The notes: generated by a model not told the origin, from the sequence alone. A stretch of DNA of 64,000 nucleotides from Bradyrhizobium elkanii USDA 76 (GCF_023278185.1 NZ_CP066356.1:6006001-6070000), one strand, 5' to 3'; numbered from the stretch's first letter, positions 27,954 to 38,512 are shown. Translations and numbers: made by a program.

Positions 27954-29975
27954 TCAGTTCGCTCGTTGAATGAGCTGTTTTGCTGCAGCAGCGATTGCCG
28001 CGGGCGTGATGCCGAATTCGCGGTAGAGCACGTCGGCCGGCGCGGAAGCGCCGAAGCCGGTCATGCCGACGAACGCACCGTCGTCACCGAGCCAGCGCGC
28101 CCAGTCGCCCTCGACCGCGGCTTCCACGCCGACGCGCGGGGCGCTGCCCAGCACCTTGGCCCGATAGTCGCTCGGCTGCTGGCGGAACAGGTCGAAGCAC
28201 GGGGCCGAGACGACCGCGGCCTGTACCCCGTCTTCCGCCAGCAGCTTTGCGGCTTCGAGCGCGATCACCACCTCCGAACCCGTTGCAATCAGGGTGACGT
28301 CACGCGCGAAGGCCGGCTCGACGAGAACGTAGGCGCCGAGCGCGACCTGGTTGTCCTTGCTGCCGTCGCGAACCGTCGGCAGCGCCTGCCGCGACAGGCA
28401 GAGGATCGACGGCGAGGTCTCCGCCTTCAGCGCGCAGTCCCACGCTTCCGCGGTCTCGACCGCATCGGCCGGGCGGAACACCAGGACGTTCGGGATCGCA
28501 CGCAGCGCCGCCAGATGCTCGACCGGCTGATGCGTCGGGCCGTCCTCGCCGAGCCCGATGGAATCGTGGGTCATCACATGGATGACGCGGATCCCCATCA
28601 GCGCCGCGAGGCGGATCGCCGGCCGGCTGTAATCGGCGAAGCTGAGGAAGGTGCCGCCATAAGGAATGAACCCGCCGTGCAAGGCGATGCCGTTCATCGC
28701 CGCGGCCATGCCATGCTCGCGGATGCCGTAATGGATATAGCTGCCGTCGAGCGTTTCCGGCCGCACCGAAACCTGCGACTTCGCCAGCGTCAGATTGGAG
28801 TGCGTGAGGTCGGCCGAGCCGCCCAGCAGGTTGGGCAACGCCTCCGCGATCACGTCGATGACCTGCTGCGAGGCCTGTCGCGTGGCGAGCTTCGGCCGCT
28901 CGGTCGCGAACCGCTCCACCAGCTTCGCCATCGCCTCGGCATAGGCGCAGGGCAATTTCCGGTTCAGCGCGTCATGAAAAGGGGACCGTTCGGCCTTGTC
29001 GCCCTTGCAGGCGCTGCGCGAGCGCTCGATCCAGGCCCGCCGCGCGTCGCGGCCGCGGCCGCCGAGCTCGCGCCACTCCGCCAGCACCGCGTCGGGAATT
29101 TCGAATGCCGGATACGGCCAGCGCAGCGCGGCACGGGTCTTCGCCACCTCATCGGCACCGAGCGGCGCGCCATGCACCTTTTCGCTGCCCTGCCGGTTCG
29201 GCGCACCGAACCCGATCACCGTCCGGCAGGCGATCAACGACGGACGATCGCTCGATCGTGCCTGCCTGATCGCCGCGGTGATCGCCTGCGGATCGTGGCC
29301 GTCGATGCGGTTGACATTCCAGCCGCTGGCCTTGAACCGCGCCGTCTGGTCGTCCGAGCAGGACAGCGAGGTGGCGCCGTCGATCGAGATATGATTGTCG
29401 TCGAACAGCACGATCAAGCGGTTCAGCCGCAAATGGCCGGCCAGCGAGATCGCCTCATGGCTGATGCCTTCCATCAGGCAGCCATCGCCGGCGATCACAT
29501 AGGTGTAGTGGTCGACGAGGTCGTTGCCGAAGCGCGCGTTCATCAGCCGCTCGGCGAGCGCCATGCCGACCGCGGTCGCAATCCCCTGCCCGAGCGGCCC
29601 GGTCGTGGTCTCGACACCCGGGGTGTGGCCATACTCGGGATGGCCCGGGGTTTTCGATCCCCACTGCCGGAACGCCTTGAGCTGGTCGAGCGTCATGCTC
29701 TCGTAGCCTGTGAGATAAAGCAGTGCGTAGAGCAGCATCGAGCCGTGACCGGCCGACAGCACGAAGCGATCGCGGTCGGGCCAGGCCGGATCGGCCGGGT
29801 CGAACTTCAGAAAGTCCGTGAACAGCACGGTCGCGACATCGGCCATGCCCATCGGCATGCCGGGATGACCGGATTTCGACTGCTCCACCGCGTCGATGGC
29901 GAGGAAGCGGATGGCGTTCGCCATCTCGTCGTGGCTGATTTCGGGGCGGCTGGCAACGGACGCAAGTGCGGTCAT
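27954..29975 (-). CDS. cbbT: Transketolase (CbbT)
   Basis: Thiamine-diphosphate enzyme of 673 residues that shuffles two-carbon units to regenerate ribulose bisphosphate precursors. Visible motifs are [19 protein letters not shown] near residue 35, [15 protein letters not shown], the ThDP motif [36 protein letters not shown] and a C-terminal transketolase domain. The start overlaps the cbbP stop by four bases. The residues and length are normal for a full-length bacterial transketolase. Confidence 0.97.
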   Translation of the reverse strand: MTALASVASRPEISHDEMANAIRFLAIDAVEQSKSGHPGMPMGMADVATVLFTDFLKFDPADPAWPDRDRFVLSAGHGSMLLYALLYLTGYESMTLDQLKAFRQWGSKTPGHPEYGHTPGVETTTGPLGQGIATAVGMALAERLMNARFGNDLVDHYTYVIAGDGCLMEGISHEAISLAGHLRLNRLIVLFDDNHISIDGATSLSCSDDQTARFKASGWNVNRIDGHDPQAITAAIRQARSSDRPSLIACRTVIGFGAPNRQGSEKVHGAPLGADEVAKTRAALRWPYPAFEIPDAVLAEWRELGGRGRDARRAWIERSRSACKGDKAERSPFHDALNRKLPCAYAEAMAKLVERFATERPKLATRQASQQVIDVIAEALPNLLGGSADLTHSNLTLAKSQVSVRPETLDGSYIHYGIREHGMAAAMNGIALHGGFIPYGGTFLSFADYSRPAIRLAALMGIRVIHVMTHDSIGLGEDGPTHQPVEHLAALRAIPNVLVFRPADAVETAEAWDCALKAETSPSILCLSRQALPTVRDGSKDNQVALGAYVLVEPAFARDVTLIATGSEVVIALEAAKLLAEDGVQAAVVSAPCFDLFRQQPSDYRAKVLGSAPRVGVEAAVEGDWARWLGDDGAFVGMTGFGASAPADVLYREFGITPAAIAAAAKQLIQRAN

Positions 29976-30847
29976 ATCGTTCGCCTCTTTCGTTCGATCA
30001 ATTGCAGGATCAGCGGGGTCAGGATGAGCTGCATCGCGAGGTCGAGCTTGGCGCCGTGCACCACGATCGAATTGGCGCGCGACATGAAGCTGTTCGGGAT
30101 CATCGAGAGCAGATAGGGGAAATCGATGCCGCGCGGGTTCTTCAAGCGGATCACGACCATCGATTCATCCGGCGTCGGGATCCAGCGCGCGATGAACGGG
30201 TTCGACGTATCGACCGTCGGCACGCGCTGAAAGTTGATGTCGGTCTCGGTGAACTGCGGGCAGATGTAATTCACGTAGTCCGGCATGCGGCGCAGGATGG
30301 TGTCGGTCACCGCCTCGGTGGAGTAGCCGCGATGGCTGCGGTCGCGATGCAGCTTCTGGATCCATTCGAGGTTGATGACAGGCACGACGCCGATCTTGAG
30401 GTCGGCATGCTGCGCGACATTCACCTTGTCGGTGACCACGGCACCATGCAGGCCCTCGTAGAACAAGAGGTCGGAATTCTCCGGCAGCGCCTCCCAAGCG
30501 GTGAAGGTGCCGGGCTTGGCGCCGTAAAGCCGCGATTCTTCCTCGTCGTGCACATAGTGCCGCGTGGTTCCGGTGCCGGTCTCGGCATAGTCGCTGAACA
30601 ACTTCTCCAGCTCCTCGAACAAATTGGTCTCGGGGCTGAAATGGCTGAAGTGCTTGTTGCCGCGCTCGGCTCTCTCCGCCATCAGGCTGCGCATCTCGGC
30701 GCGGTCGTAGCGGTGGAACGCGTCGCCCTCGATATAGGCGGCGACCACGTTCTCGCGGCGGAAGATGTTCTCGAACGTCTTCTTCACCGAGGTGGTGCCG
30801 GCCCCGGAGGAGCCGGTGATCGAGATGATGGGATGTCGACGTGACAT
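29972..30847 (-). CDS. cbbP: Phosphoribulokinase (CbbP)
   Basis: Phosphorylates ribulose-5-phosphate to the RubisCO substrate. The 291-residue protein begins [20 protein letters not shown], the P-loop of the class I, proteobacterial enzyme, and contains [14 protein letters not shown] (substrate-binding), [16 protein letters not shown] and [16 protein letters not shown] with the catalytic/Walker B Asp-Glu region. The ATG at 30847 gives the family N terminus; upstream codons overlap cbbF. It follows cbbF by ten bases and overlaps cbbT. Confidence 0.97.
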   Translation of the reverse strand: MSRRHPIISITGSSGAGTTSVKKTFENIFRRENVVAAYIEGDAFHRYDRAEMRSLMAERAERGNKHFSHFSPETNLFEELEKLFSDYAETGTGTTRHYVHDEEESRLYGAKPGTFTAWEALPENSDLLFYEGLHGAVVTDKVNVAQHADLKIGVVPVINLEWIQKLHRDRSHRGYSTEAVTDTILRRMPDYVNYICPQFTETDINFQRVPTVDTSNPFIARWIPTPDESMVVIRLKNPRGIDFPYLLSMIPNSFMSRANSIVVHGAKLDLAMQLILTPLILQLIERKRRTI

Positions 30848-30857
30848 GCGGTCCTCC

Positions 30858-31895
30858 TCAGCGGAACAGGCCGCGCCGCGCGAACAGCGGGGCATCGCTG
30901 CTCTCGAACAACGGCTCGACGGTCAGGTGGATCGCATCGACGTCGCGCACGGCGCGCGTCGATCCCATGATCAGCGGCACGCGCTGATGCGGCGTACGGG
31001 CCGACAGTTCGAGAATGCGCGACCGGCCGTTCGACGCGGCGCCACCAGCCCATTCCATGATCAGTGCGATGGGATGCGCTTCGTACAGCAGACGCAACCG
31101 GCCTTCGCGGTAGCCCTGGCGCGCATCCGCCGGATACAGGAACACGCCGCCGCGCATCAGGATGCGGTAGGCTTCGGCGACCAGCGAGCCGATCCAGCGC
31201 ATGTTGAAGTCCTGCCCGCGCTCGCCGTTCACCCCGGCGAGGCACTCGTCGATGTAGCTGCGCACCGGGCCGCTCCAGTGCCGCCGGTTCGAGGCATTGA
31301 TGGCGAATTCCAACGCATCCTGCGGCACGCGCAGGTCACGCGCGGTCAGGACGAACTCGCCGGTTCGCGGGTCCAGCGTAAAGCAGTCGACGCGCCGGTC
31401 GAGCGCCAGCACCAGCACGGTCTGCGGACCGTAGATGAAGCAGCCGGCGGCACATTGCGCCGTGCCGGGCTCGAAGAAGGTCGAGATGACGTCGTTTCCT
31501 TTCGGCCGGATCGAGAAGATCGTGCCGATCGAGATGTTGTTTTCGAGATTGGCGGATCCATCGAGCGGATCGATCGCGACGCAGAGCGGCGCGTCGGGAT
31601 CGAGCGTCTCGGGCAGTTCGACTTCCTCCGACAGCACTGCGGCGACCGGCGCGGTGCGCAGCGCGTTCCGCATCAGGTCGTCGGCTACGATGTCGATGGT
31701 CTTCTGGCGATCGCCGTCGGGATTGACCCCGCCGCTCTCGCCGCCGATGCCGGCGAGCGGCCCGGCGGCAATGATGCGCGAGAGCTCGATCGCGGCGCCC
31801 GCAAGGGCCTCGATCACCACAACGGTCGCGGCGCGCAACGGGTTGTGCTGCGTCGGCCACTCCAGATGGGCATGCAATGCAGGACGAATCTCCAC
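30858..31895 (-). CDS. cbbF: Fructose-1,6-bisphosphatase class I (CbbF)
   Basis: Metal-dependent phosphatase of 345 residues, first gene of the cbb operon. The active-site signature CVAIDPLDGSANLENNISIG and the upstream EEVELPE metal site mark class I FBPase; SYIDECLAGVNGERGQDF, RGGVFLYPADAR and the helix NGRSRILELSART follow. It is likely to act also on sedoheptulose bisphosphate. The gene is divergent from cbbR across about 150 bp, which is the expected CbbR control region. Confidence 0.96.
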   Translation of the reverse strand: MEIRPALHAHLEWPTQHNPLRAATVVVIEALAGAAIELSRIIAAGPLAGIGGESGGVNPDGDRQKTIDIVADDLMRNALRTAPVAAVLSEEVELPETLDPDAPLCVAIDPLDGSANLENNISIGTIFSIRPKGNDVISTFFEPGTAQCAAGCFIYGPQTVLVLALDRRVDCFTLDPRTGEFVLTARDLRVPQDALEFAINASNRRHWSGPVRSYIDECLAGVNGERGQDFNMRWIGSLVAEAYRILMRGGVFLYPADARQGYREGRLRLLYEAHPIALIMEWAGGAASNGRSRILELSARTPHQRVPLIMGSTRAVRDVDAIHLTVEPLFESSDAPLFARRGLFR

Positions 31896-31938
31896 CGGCC
31901 TCTCCCTATGATCGCGCCCTCTGTCCCGAGGCTTCGAG

Positions 31939-32023
31939 AGGCGACCTCAGGGAGTCGCCTTCGCCCTATCAACGCGCGAATTGCCCAATTAGGGAAATTT
32001 TATTATCTTTGGTCCGGGCAAAG
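31939..32023. promoter_or_regulatory. cbbF-cbbR divergent control region with palindromes
   Basis: Two symmetric elements stand out. AGGCGAC (31939-31945) with GTCGCCT (31954-31960) is a 7-bp hairpin in the cbbF leader. CTTTG (32007-32011), seven bases, CAAAG (32019-32023) contains a T-N11-A core as expected for a LysR-type regulator. The intervening stretch is AT-rich (GGGAAATTTTATTATC). CbbR binding here is inferred from position and symmetry. Confidence 0.55.
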
Positions 32024-32043
32024 TATTTCTTATGGAGCTTGTC

Positions 32044-32970
32044 ATGGCCGGCAACTTCTCGCGGGATCTCACCATCCGCCAGCTGCGCGCACTGTCGACC
32101 TTGCACGAGGCAGGCTCGATTACGTCGGCCGCCAACCGGTTGAACCTGACCCAGCCCGCGGTGACGCTGCAGCTCCGCAATTTGCAGGCGCTCGCGGGAT
32201 TGCCGCTGATCCAGCGCACCGGCGACGGCATGGCGCTGACGGATGCCGGCGCGCATGTGCTGACGCTGGTCGAGCGGATCGAGGCGGCGCTGAAGGACTG
32301 CGAGCAATCGCTCGACATGATCGCCGGCCGCAGCGGCGGCCGCGTCGCGATGGGCGCGGTCTCCACCGCGAAATACTTCGTGCCGTTTGCGATCGCGGCG
32401 TTCTCGCGCCGCTTTCCCAAGATCGAGGTCACGCTCAGGATCGGCAACCGCGAGGAGATTCGCGACGCGCTGCGCGGCTATGATCTCGACATCGCGGTGA
32501 TGGGCCGGCCGCCGGCCGATGTCGAGGTGGAGATGAAGCCGCTCGGCCGGCATCCGCACTTCATCATCGCCGCGCCCGATCATCGGCTGGCGCGGCGGCG
32601 GCACGTCGCCCCCTCGGAGCTCGCCAACGAAACCTTCATCACCCGCGAGCAAGGATCGGGCACGCGGATGCTGATGCAGCAATATTTCGAGCGGGTCGGG
32701 CTGGAGCCGAAGCTCGGCATGGCGATGGACAGCAACGAGACCATCAAGCAGGCTGTCATGGCCGGGCTCGGCATCGCCTTCATCTCCCAGCACACGGTGT
32801 TCCATGAGCTGGAGGACGGCCGGCTGGTGGTGCTGAAGGTGAAGGGCCTGCCGATCGTCCGGCAGTGGCACGCGATCAGGCGCACCGACAAGATCCTGCT
32901 GCCGCCCGCGCAGGCCATGCTGGATTTCCTCGGCAAGGAGGGCTGGCGCTATCTGCCGAATTCAAACTAG
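32044..32970 (+). CDS. cbbR: LysR-type regulator of the cbb operon (CbbR)
   Basis: A 308-residue LysR activator. The N-terminal HTH reads TIRQLRALSTLHEAGSITSA and LNLTQPAVTLQLRNLQALAG; the C-terminal effector domain includes GAVSTAKYFVPFAIAAFSRR and ITREQGSGTRMLMQQYFER, typical of CbbR, which senses Calvin-cycle metabolites such as RuBP or NADPH. ATG at 32044 is preferred because GGAG lies six bases before it; the ATG four codons upstream (32032) has no ribosome-binding site. Divergent from cbbF, so it very probably regulates the whole cbb operon and itself. Confidence 0.93.
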   Translation: MAGNFSRDLTIRQLRALSTLHEAGSITSAANRLNLTQPAVTLQLRNLQALAGLPLIQRTGDGMALTDAGAHVLTLVERIEAALKDCEQSLDMIAGRSGGRVAMGAVSTAKYFVPFAIAAFSRRFPKIEVTLRIGNREEIRDALRGYDLDIAVMGRPPADVEVEMKPLGRHPHFIIAAPDHRLARRRHVAPSELANETFITREQGSGTRMLMQQYFERVGLEPKLGMAMDSNETIKQAVMAGLGIAFISQHTVFHELEDGRLVVLKVKGLPIVRQWHAIRRTDKILLPPAQAMLDFLGKEGWRYLPNSN

Positions 32971-33109
32971 CGCCCGGGCGATGTCGCAACGCCCGATCGG
33001 TCGAGAAAATCGAGCCAGTGCCGTATGTTAGGCATTGAAGTTCCGCGAAACGCATGTCACATCTTGACTGCGGTCACCCGGCGGACCGCACCCTGCGAGG
33101 GAGGTTGAA

Positions 33110-34825
33110 CTGCAGAACCAGTCCCCGCCGACGCCCGACTTCAAGGCGTTATTCGAGGCGGCGCCCGGCCTTTATCTGGTGCTGACGCAGCCCGACTTCC
33201 GCATCGTGGCAGTGAGCGACGCCTATCTGCGCGCCACCAAGACCGAGCGCGCCGCGATCCTCGGGCGCGGGCTGTTCGAGGTGTTTCCCGACAATCCGGA
33301 CGATCCGGCCGCCGACGGCGTGCGGAACCTGCGCGCCTCGCTCGAGCGCGTGGTCCAGTTCCGCCGCCCCGACACCATGACGGTGCAGAAATACGATATC
33401 CGCAAGCCCGAGTCGGAGGGCGGCGGCTTCGAGGAACGCTACTGGAGCCCGCGCAATACGCCGGTGTTGGGGCCGAACGGGCAGTTCAGCTACATCATCC
33501 ATCGGGTCGAAGACGTCACCGGCTTCATTCAGCTGAAGCAGCGCGGTGCCGAGCAGGACCAGCTGACCGACCGGCTGCGCGAGCGCACCGAGCAGATGGA
33601 AGCGGAAATCTTCATGCGCGCCCGCGAAGTCGAGGCCGCCCGCGAACAGCTCGAAGCCGAACAGAAGCTGCGCCAGGTGCAGAAGATGGAGGCCGTCGGG
33701 CACCTCACCGGCGGCATCGCCCACGACTTCAACAATATCCTGACCGTCATCACCGGCCTGATCGACATCCTCGCCGAAGCCGTCGAGCACGACGCCGCGC
33801 TCTCGTCGGTCACCAAGATGATCAGCGACGCGGCGTTTCGCGGCGCCGAAGTGACCAAGCACCTGCTGGCCTTCTCGCGGCAGCAACCGCTGCAGCCGCG
33901 TGAAGCCAATCTCAACACGCTGGTGCAGGACACCGCGCGGCTGCTGCGCCCCTCGCTCGGCGAGCAGATCGAGATCGATACCGCGCTCGAGCCCGATGCC
34001 TGGTCGGCCTTCATCGATCCGAACCACATGGCGACCGCGCTGCTCAATCTCGCCGTCAATGCCCGCGATGCGATGCCCGAAGGCGGCAAGCTGATGCTGG
34101 AGACCAGCAACGTCATCCTCGACGAGGTTTATGCCGTCGCCAACCCCGACGTGCGGGCGGGTGAATATGTGATGGTCGCGGTCAGCGACACCGGCGGGGG
34201 GATCCCGGCGGGGATCCGCGACAAGGTGTTCGAGCCGTTCTTCACGACCAAAGACACCGGCAAGGGCACCGGCCTCGGGCTCAGCATGGTGTACGGCTTC
34301 ATCAAGCAGTCCAACGGACACCTCAAGATCTACTCCGAAGAGGGCCACGGCACCTCGATCAAGCTCTATCTGCCGCGCAGCAGCGGCGACATGATCGACG
34401 TCGAGCCGCCGCCTCCGGTCGACACGCGCGGCGGCAATGAATCCATCCTGGTCGTCGAGGACGATCCGCTGGTGCGCAACTACGTCAGCGCCCAGCTCGA
34501 GCAGCTTGGCTATCGCACCATGGTGACCGCCAACGGCCCGGAAGCACTGGCTGCGGTCGACAACGGGTTCGTCTGCGACGTACTGTTCACCGACGTCATC
34601 ATGTCCGGCGGCATGAACGGCAGGCAGGTCGCCGATGCCGTGATCGCCAAACTGCCCTCGGTGCGCGTGCTGTTCACGTCCGGCTACACCGAGGACGCGA
34701 TCATCCACCACGGCCGCCTCGACCCGGATGTGACGCTGCTGCCGAAGCCCTACCGCAAATCCGATCTCGCGCGGATGATCCGGCACGTGCTGGCCCAGCC
34801 GCCGGCGGCGGCAATGGGCAAGTAA
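33110..34825 (+). CDS. PAS-containing hybrid histidine kinase, probable CTG start
   Basis: A soluble sensor kinase with a C-terminal receiver. From CTG 33110 (571 residues) the order is: PAS domain about residues 8-140 ([19 protein letters not shown] onward), coiled coil around 145-190, HisKA with H205 in [15 protein letters not shown], HATPase with [42 protein letters not shown], and a receiver with D495 in [10 protein letters not shown]. The first ATG/GTG/TTG in frame is the GTG at 33179, which would remove the first PAS strand. GGAGG lies five bases before CTG 33110, and a stop at 33065 limits extension. No transmembrane segment, so it senses a cytoplasmic signal. No partner regulator is adjacent. 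Confidence 0.82.
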   Translation: MQNQSPPTPDFKALFEAAPGLYLVLTQPDFRIVAVSDAYLRATKTERAAILGRGLFEVFPDNPDDPAADGVRNLRASLERVVQFRRPDTMTVQKYDIRKPESEGGGFEERYWSPRNTPVLGPNGQFSYIIHRVEDVTGFIQLKQRGAEQDQLTDRLRERTEQMEAEIFMRAREVEAAREQLEAEQKLRQVQKMEAVGHLTGGIAHDFNNILTVITGLIDILAEAVEHDAALSSVTKMISDAAFRGAEVTKHLLAFSRQQPLQPREANLNTLVQDTARLLRPSLGEQIEIDTALEPDAWSAFIDPNHMATALLNLAVNARDAMPEGGKLMLETSNVILDEVYAVANPDVRAGEYVMVAVSDTGGGIPAGIRDKVFEPFFTTKDTGKGTGLGLSMVYGFIKQSNGHLKIYSEEGHGTSIKLYLPRSSGDMIDVEPPPPVDTRGGNESILVVEDDPLVRNYVSAQLEQLGYRTMVTANGPEALAAVDNGFVCDVLFTDVIMSGGMNGRQVADAVIAKLPSVRVLFTSGYTEDAIIHHGRLDPDVTLLPKPYRKSDLARMIRHVLAQPPAAAMGK

Positions 34826-34838
34826 CGCTGCAGCGGCA

Positions 34839-35543
34839 TCACGCCTCCCCGCCCCGCTTCTTGGTCTGGTCGGCCGGCGCGGCGCATCCTGACAGGAACA
34901 GCGTCGCGCAGGCCTTGGCTCGGGCCTCGATCTGCGCCCGCGACGGCGGCGGCCTATGGCCGTACATCACGTCGCGTTGCGGCTGGAAGACCAGCATGCC
35001 GAGCAGCATGCCCGCGGCGGCCTGCGCGTCGTCCACGGCGATCCGTCCCCGCCGCTGCTGCACACCCAGCCACGCAGCCAGCGCGCCAAGGGTCCGCTGC
35101 ATCGCCTTCTCGTAGAACATCTCGGCGATGTCGGGGAATTTGTCGCTGTCGGCCAGGATGATGCGCTGGAGCGCGATGACCTCGGCATCGAGGATCAGCT
35201 CGCCACAGCTCGAGAGCGCCGCCTCCAATGCCGCCGCGATATCGCGGCCGTCGCAGGCACCGAGATTTACGGCGGATATGAATCGGTCCATCCGGTCCGT
35301 CACCGTGCCCTCGAACAGCGCCAGCTTGGTCGGGATCAGCCGGTAGAGTGTCTTGGTGGAGACGCCGGCGCGGCAGGCCACGTCGGCGATGTTGGCCGCA
35401 GCGAAGCCGCGCTCGGAGAACTCGCGCCGCGCGGCCTCATAGATCAGCGCGCGCGTCTCGTCGTCGGAACGCAGCTGCGGCCGCCCGCGGCCGCGCCGTG
35501 CCGGCGCGCCTTGCTCAGTCTGATCCTTGTCATTCCGGTTCAT
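34839..35543 (-). CDS. TetR-family repressor of the adjacent efflux operon
   Basis: A 234-residue regulator. The N-terminal HTH (ALIYEAARREFSERGFAAAN, IADVACRAGVSTKTLYRLIP) is followed by a C-terminal ligand domain with ILDAEVIALQRIILADSDKFP, the TetR_C pattern common in regulators of RND/MFS efflux operons. It is divergent from the emrA-like gene with 156 bp between the start codons, containing a good promoter and an inverted repeat. Autoregulation and repression of the pump are inferred from the arrangement. Confidence 0.87.
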   Translation of the reverse strand: MNRNDKDQTEQGAPARRGRGRPQLRSDDETRALIYEAARREFSERGFAAANIADVACRAGVSTKTLYRLIPTKLALFEGTVTDRMDRFISAVNLGACDGRDIAAALEAALSSCGELILDAEVIALQRIILADSDKFPDIAEMFYEKAMQRTLGALAAWLGVQQRRGRIAVDDAQAAAGMLLGMLVFQPQRDVMYGHRPPPSRAQIEARAKACATLFLSGCAAPADQTKKRGGEA

Positions 35544-35580
35544 CCGCGAGCCATGCTTTTAAATGATGCCTGTCATTCTA

Positions 35581-35626
35581 TTGACACTCCCAATATGGGC
35601 TCTATTTTGGAAAACATCAAGTTTCC
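35581..35626 (+). promoter_or_regulatory. Sigma-70-like promoter and operator of the efflux operon
   Basis: TTGACA (35581-35586) and TATTTT (35603-35608) are separated by 16 bp and point at the emrA-like gene. An inverted repeat GGAAA (35609-35613), eight bases, TTTCC (35622-35626) abuts the -10 element, well placed for a repressor such as the divergent TetR protein to block initiation. Confidence 0.6.
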
Positions 35627-35699
35627 TAATTAATCCAGCGGGCACCGGCCGAAATTGGTAAGATTTTCCAGCGGGATAGAACGGATCAGGAGCACTGCC

Positions 35700-36884
35700 A
35701 TGAGCCAGCATGAGACATCATTCAAGGCCGAGAGCCAGGTTCCGGCCGAGACCGCCAGGCAATTGATCGCAAATCCGGAGGCCGCCAGGCCGCCCGCCGC
35801 CAAGGGCAGGCTTCGCCGCCTGCTGCTGGCCGGCGCGGCGCTCGCCGTGCTCGCGGGCGGCGCCTGGTATGGCTGGGATTACTGGACGGTCGGCCGCTTT
35901 CAGGTCTCGACCGACGACGCCTATGTGAAGGCCGACAACACGACGATCGCGCCAAAAGTCTCCGGCTATCTCAGCGCGGTGCTGGTCGGCGACAACGAGC
36001 ATGTGCGCGCCGGCCAGATGCTGGCGCGGATCGACGATCGCGATTTCAGGGTCGCGCTGGATCAGGCCAAGGCTGACGTCGCGGCCGCCGAAGCCGCGAT
36101 CGCCAGCAAGCATGCGCAGCTCGATGTGCAGCAGTCCGTGATCGAAGCAGCCCGCGCGACGCTCGCGGTCGACACCGCGACGCAGACCTTTGCCGAGCAG
36201 GAGAACAAGCGCTACACCGTCCTCGCCGGCACCGGCTTCGGCAGCGTGCAGAACGCGCAGCAGGCGCAGTCGCGCTACGCCAGCGCACAGGCCGCCGTCG
36301 CCCGCGATACTGCGAACCTCGCCTCCGCGCTCCGCCAGGTGGAGTTGCTCAAGGCCGACATTGCCCAGGCCGTCGCGGCGCAGGCGCGCGCAACCGCGCT
36401 CCAGCATCAGGCCGAGCTGAACCTCGGCTACACCACCATCACGGCCCCGATCGACGGCGTGGTCGGCAACCGCACCCTGCGCACCGGCCAGTTCGTCCAG
36501 GCCGGCACGCAGCTGATGTCGCTGGTGCCCGCCACTGGCGCCTATGTGATCGCGAACTACAAGGAGACGCAGCTCACCAATGTCCGCAAGGGTCAGCCGG
36601 TCGAGATCGCCGTCGACATGTTCCCCGGACAGGTGGTGCGCGGCCACGTCGACAGTCTCGCGCCCGCCAGCGGCCAGGAATTCGCGCTGCTGCCGCCAGA
36701 CAATGCGACCGGCAACTTCACCAAGGTGGTGCAGCGCATCCCGGTGAAGATCGCGCTCGACGCGACGGCGGTCGAATTGCGGCCCGGCATGTCGGTCATC
36801 CCGACCATCGCAACCTTGTCGCAACCCGCTGAGGCGCCGCGCTCCAGCGCCTCTCCCAAGCTCGCTGTCGCCTCCTTCAAATAG
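35700..36884 (+). CDS. Membrane-fusion (EmrA/HlyD-type) efflux adaptor
   Basis: A 394-residue periplasmic adaptor. One N-terminal transmembrane helix (LLLAGAALAVLAGGAWYGW) is followed by VSTDDAYVKADNTTIAPKVSGYL, the lipoyl/barrel-sandwich start of EmrA-type proteins. A long coiled-coil hairpin rich in Ala/Gln (about residues 120-240) comes next, then LGYTTITAPIDGVVGNRTLR and the beta-barrel region. ATG at 35700 has AGGAG upstream. The MFS transporter gene begins eight bases downstream, so the two form a drug or organic-acid efflux pump across both membranes, probably with an unlinked outer-membrane channel. Confidence 0.92.
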   Translation: MSQHETSFKAESQVPAETARQLIANPEAARPPAAKGRLRRLLLAGAALAVLAGGAWYGWDYWTVGRFQVSTDDAYVKADNTTIAPKVSGYLSAVLVGDNEHVRAGQMLARIDDRDFRVALDQAKADVAAAEAAIASKHAQLDVQQSVIEAARATLAVDTATQTFAEQENKRYTVLAGTGFGSVQNAQQAQSRYASAQAAVARDTANLASALRQVELLKADIAQAVAAQARATALQHQAELNLGYTTITAPIDGVVGNRTLRTGQFVQAGTQLMSLVPATGAYVIANYKETQLTNVRKGQPVEIAVDMFPGQVVRGHVDSLAPASGQEFALLPPDNATGNFTKVVQRIPVKIALDATAVELRPGMSVIPTIATLSQPAEAPRSSASPKLAVASFK

Positions 36885-36892
36885 GTGATGTC

Positions 36893-38506
36893 ATGTCCGA
36901 TCTCGCGCTCTCCTCCCCGGCTGCTGCGCCCCGCGCGGCAACTGTAGCGGCCGATCCCAACCGCGCCAGCATGGCGGTCTGGATCTCCATTGTCGCCGCC
37001 ATGATCGGCGCCTTCATGGCGATCCTCAACATCCAGATCACCAACGCCTCGCTGCTCAACATCGAGGGCGGCATCGGAACCGGCGTCGACAACGGCTCCT
37101 GGATCTCGACCTCCTATCTGATCGGCGAGATCGTGGTGATCCCGCTGACCGACTATCTCAGCCGGGTGTTTTCCTTCCGCAAGATCATCATCGGCTTCGC
37201 TACCCTGTTTGCGATCTTCTCGGTCGCCTGTGCCTTCACCCACGACCTGCCCTCGATGATCGCGATGCGCGGCTTGCAGGGCTTCTTTGGCGGCGTGCTG
37301 ATCCCGATGGCTTTCACGCTGGTTTTCACCAAGCTGCCGAAGGCCCAGCAGCCGGTCGGCCTTGCCATGTTCGCGCTCGCCGTGACCTTCGCCCCCGCGA
37401 TCGGACCGACCATCGGCGGCTATCTCACCGAGAATTACGGCTGGCAGACCATCTTCTTCGTGAACGTGATCCCGACCGCGGTGATGGTCATCACGCTCTA
37501 CTTCACGCTGGAACGCCAGCCGATGCAGCTGCATCTGCTGCGCGAGGGCGACTGGCTCGGCATCGCCACGATGGCGATCGGCCTGTCGTCGCTGCAGGCC
37601 GTGCTCGAGGAAGGCAACAAGAACGACTGGTTCGGCTCGCCCTTCATCGTCAAGCTCGCGGTGATCGCGGCGGTCAGCCTCACTCTGTTCGTCTGGATCG
37701 AGCTCGTCGTCGAGAAGCCGCTGATCCGGCTGCGCCTGTTGACCCAGCGCAGCTTCGGCTTCGGCACCATCTCGGCGGTGTTCGTCGGCTTCGCGCTGTT
37801 CGGCTCGGTCTACCTGCTGCCGGCCTATCTCGGCCAGGTGCAGCGCTACAACGCCGAGCAGATCGGCCAGGTGCTGGCCTGGACCGGCCTGCCGCAGCTG
37901 ATCCTGATCCCGCTGGTGCCGAAGCTGATGCAGCGTTTCGACCCGCGCTTCATCGCCTTCACCGGCATGATCCTGTTCGCGGCCTCCTCCTTCATGAACA
38001 TCGCGATGTCGCTCGATTACTCCGGCGACCAGTTCTTCGTCCCGAACATCGTCCGTGCGATCGGCCAGGCGATCATGCTGGCCCCGCTATCCGCGGTCAG
38101 CCTCGGCAGCGTCGCGCCGCAGGATGCCGCGGCGGCCTCCGGCATCTCCAACATGATGCGCAATCTCGGCGGCGCGATCGGCACGGCCCTGCTCGCCACC
38201 ATTGTCACCAAGCGCGAGCAGTTCCACTCCAACATCATCGGCCAGTCGGTCGACCTCGGCCGCGAGGAAGTGCGCACCCGGATCGCCGAGGTGACCAATT
38301 ACTTCCTCAGCCACGGCATCTCCGATCCGGCGACCGCGCATCACCAGGCGATCGTGGCGCTCGGCAATATCGTGAAGCGCCAGGCCCTGGTGCTTGGTTT
38401 CAGCGACACCTTTGCCGTGATCGGCATCGTGCTGGTGTTCGCCGCGATCGCGATCCTCTTGACCGGCAAGCCGAAGAACGCGGCCGGCGGCGGCGCGGCG
38501 CATTGA
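36893..38506 (+). CDS. DHA2-family MFS efflux transporter (EmrB type)
   Basis: A 537-residue proton-driven exporter with 14 predicted helices. The first helix reads WISIVAAMIGAFMAILNIQI, followed by NASLLNIEGGIG and GSWISTSYLIGEIVVIPLTD, the DHA2 signature, and LQGFFGGVLIPMAFTLVF. It is paired with the EmrA-like adaptor. Its substrate is not indicated. The 3' end is followed by a GC-rich hairpin before the convergent ligase gene. Confidence 0.92.
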   Translation: MSDLALSSPAAAPRAATVAADPNRASMAVWISIVAAMIGAFMAILNIQITNASLLNIEGGIGTGVDNGSWISTSYLIGEIVVIPLTDYLSRVFSFRKIIIGFATLFAIFSVACAFTHDLPSMIAMRGLQGFFGGVLIPMAFTLVFTKLPKAQQPVGLAMFALAVTFAPAIGPTIGGYLTENYGWQTIFFVNVIPTAVMVITLYFTLERQPMQLHLLREGDWLGIATMAIGLSSLQAVLEEGNKNDWFGSPFIVKLAVIAAVSLTLFVWIELVVEKPLIRLRLLTQRSFGFGTISAVFVGFALFGSVYLLPAYLGQVQRYNAEQIGQVLAWTGLPQLILIPLVPKLMQRFDPRFIAFTGMILFAASSFMNIAMSLDYSGDQFFVPNIVRAIGQAIMLAPLSAVSLGSVAPQDAAAASGISNMMRNLGGAIGTALLATIVTKREQFHSNIIGQSVDLGREEVRTRIAEVTNYFLSHGISDPATAHHQAIVALGNIVKRQALVLGFSDTFAVIGIVLVFAAIAILLTGKPKNAAGGGAAH

Positions 38507-38512
38507 TTTGCC

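Noticed and set aside
26883..30116. Very long open frame on the plus strand
   Set aside because: It lies antisense to cbbA and cbbT, which are unmistakable. Its translation is rich in Arg/His/Asp without any domain, as expected for the reverse strand of GC-rich genes.
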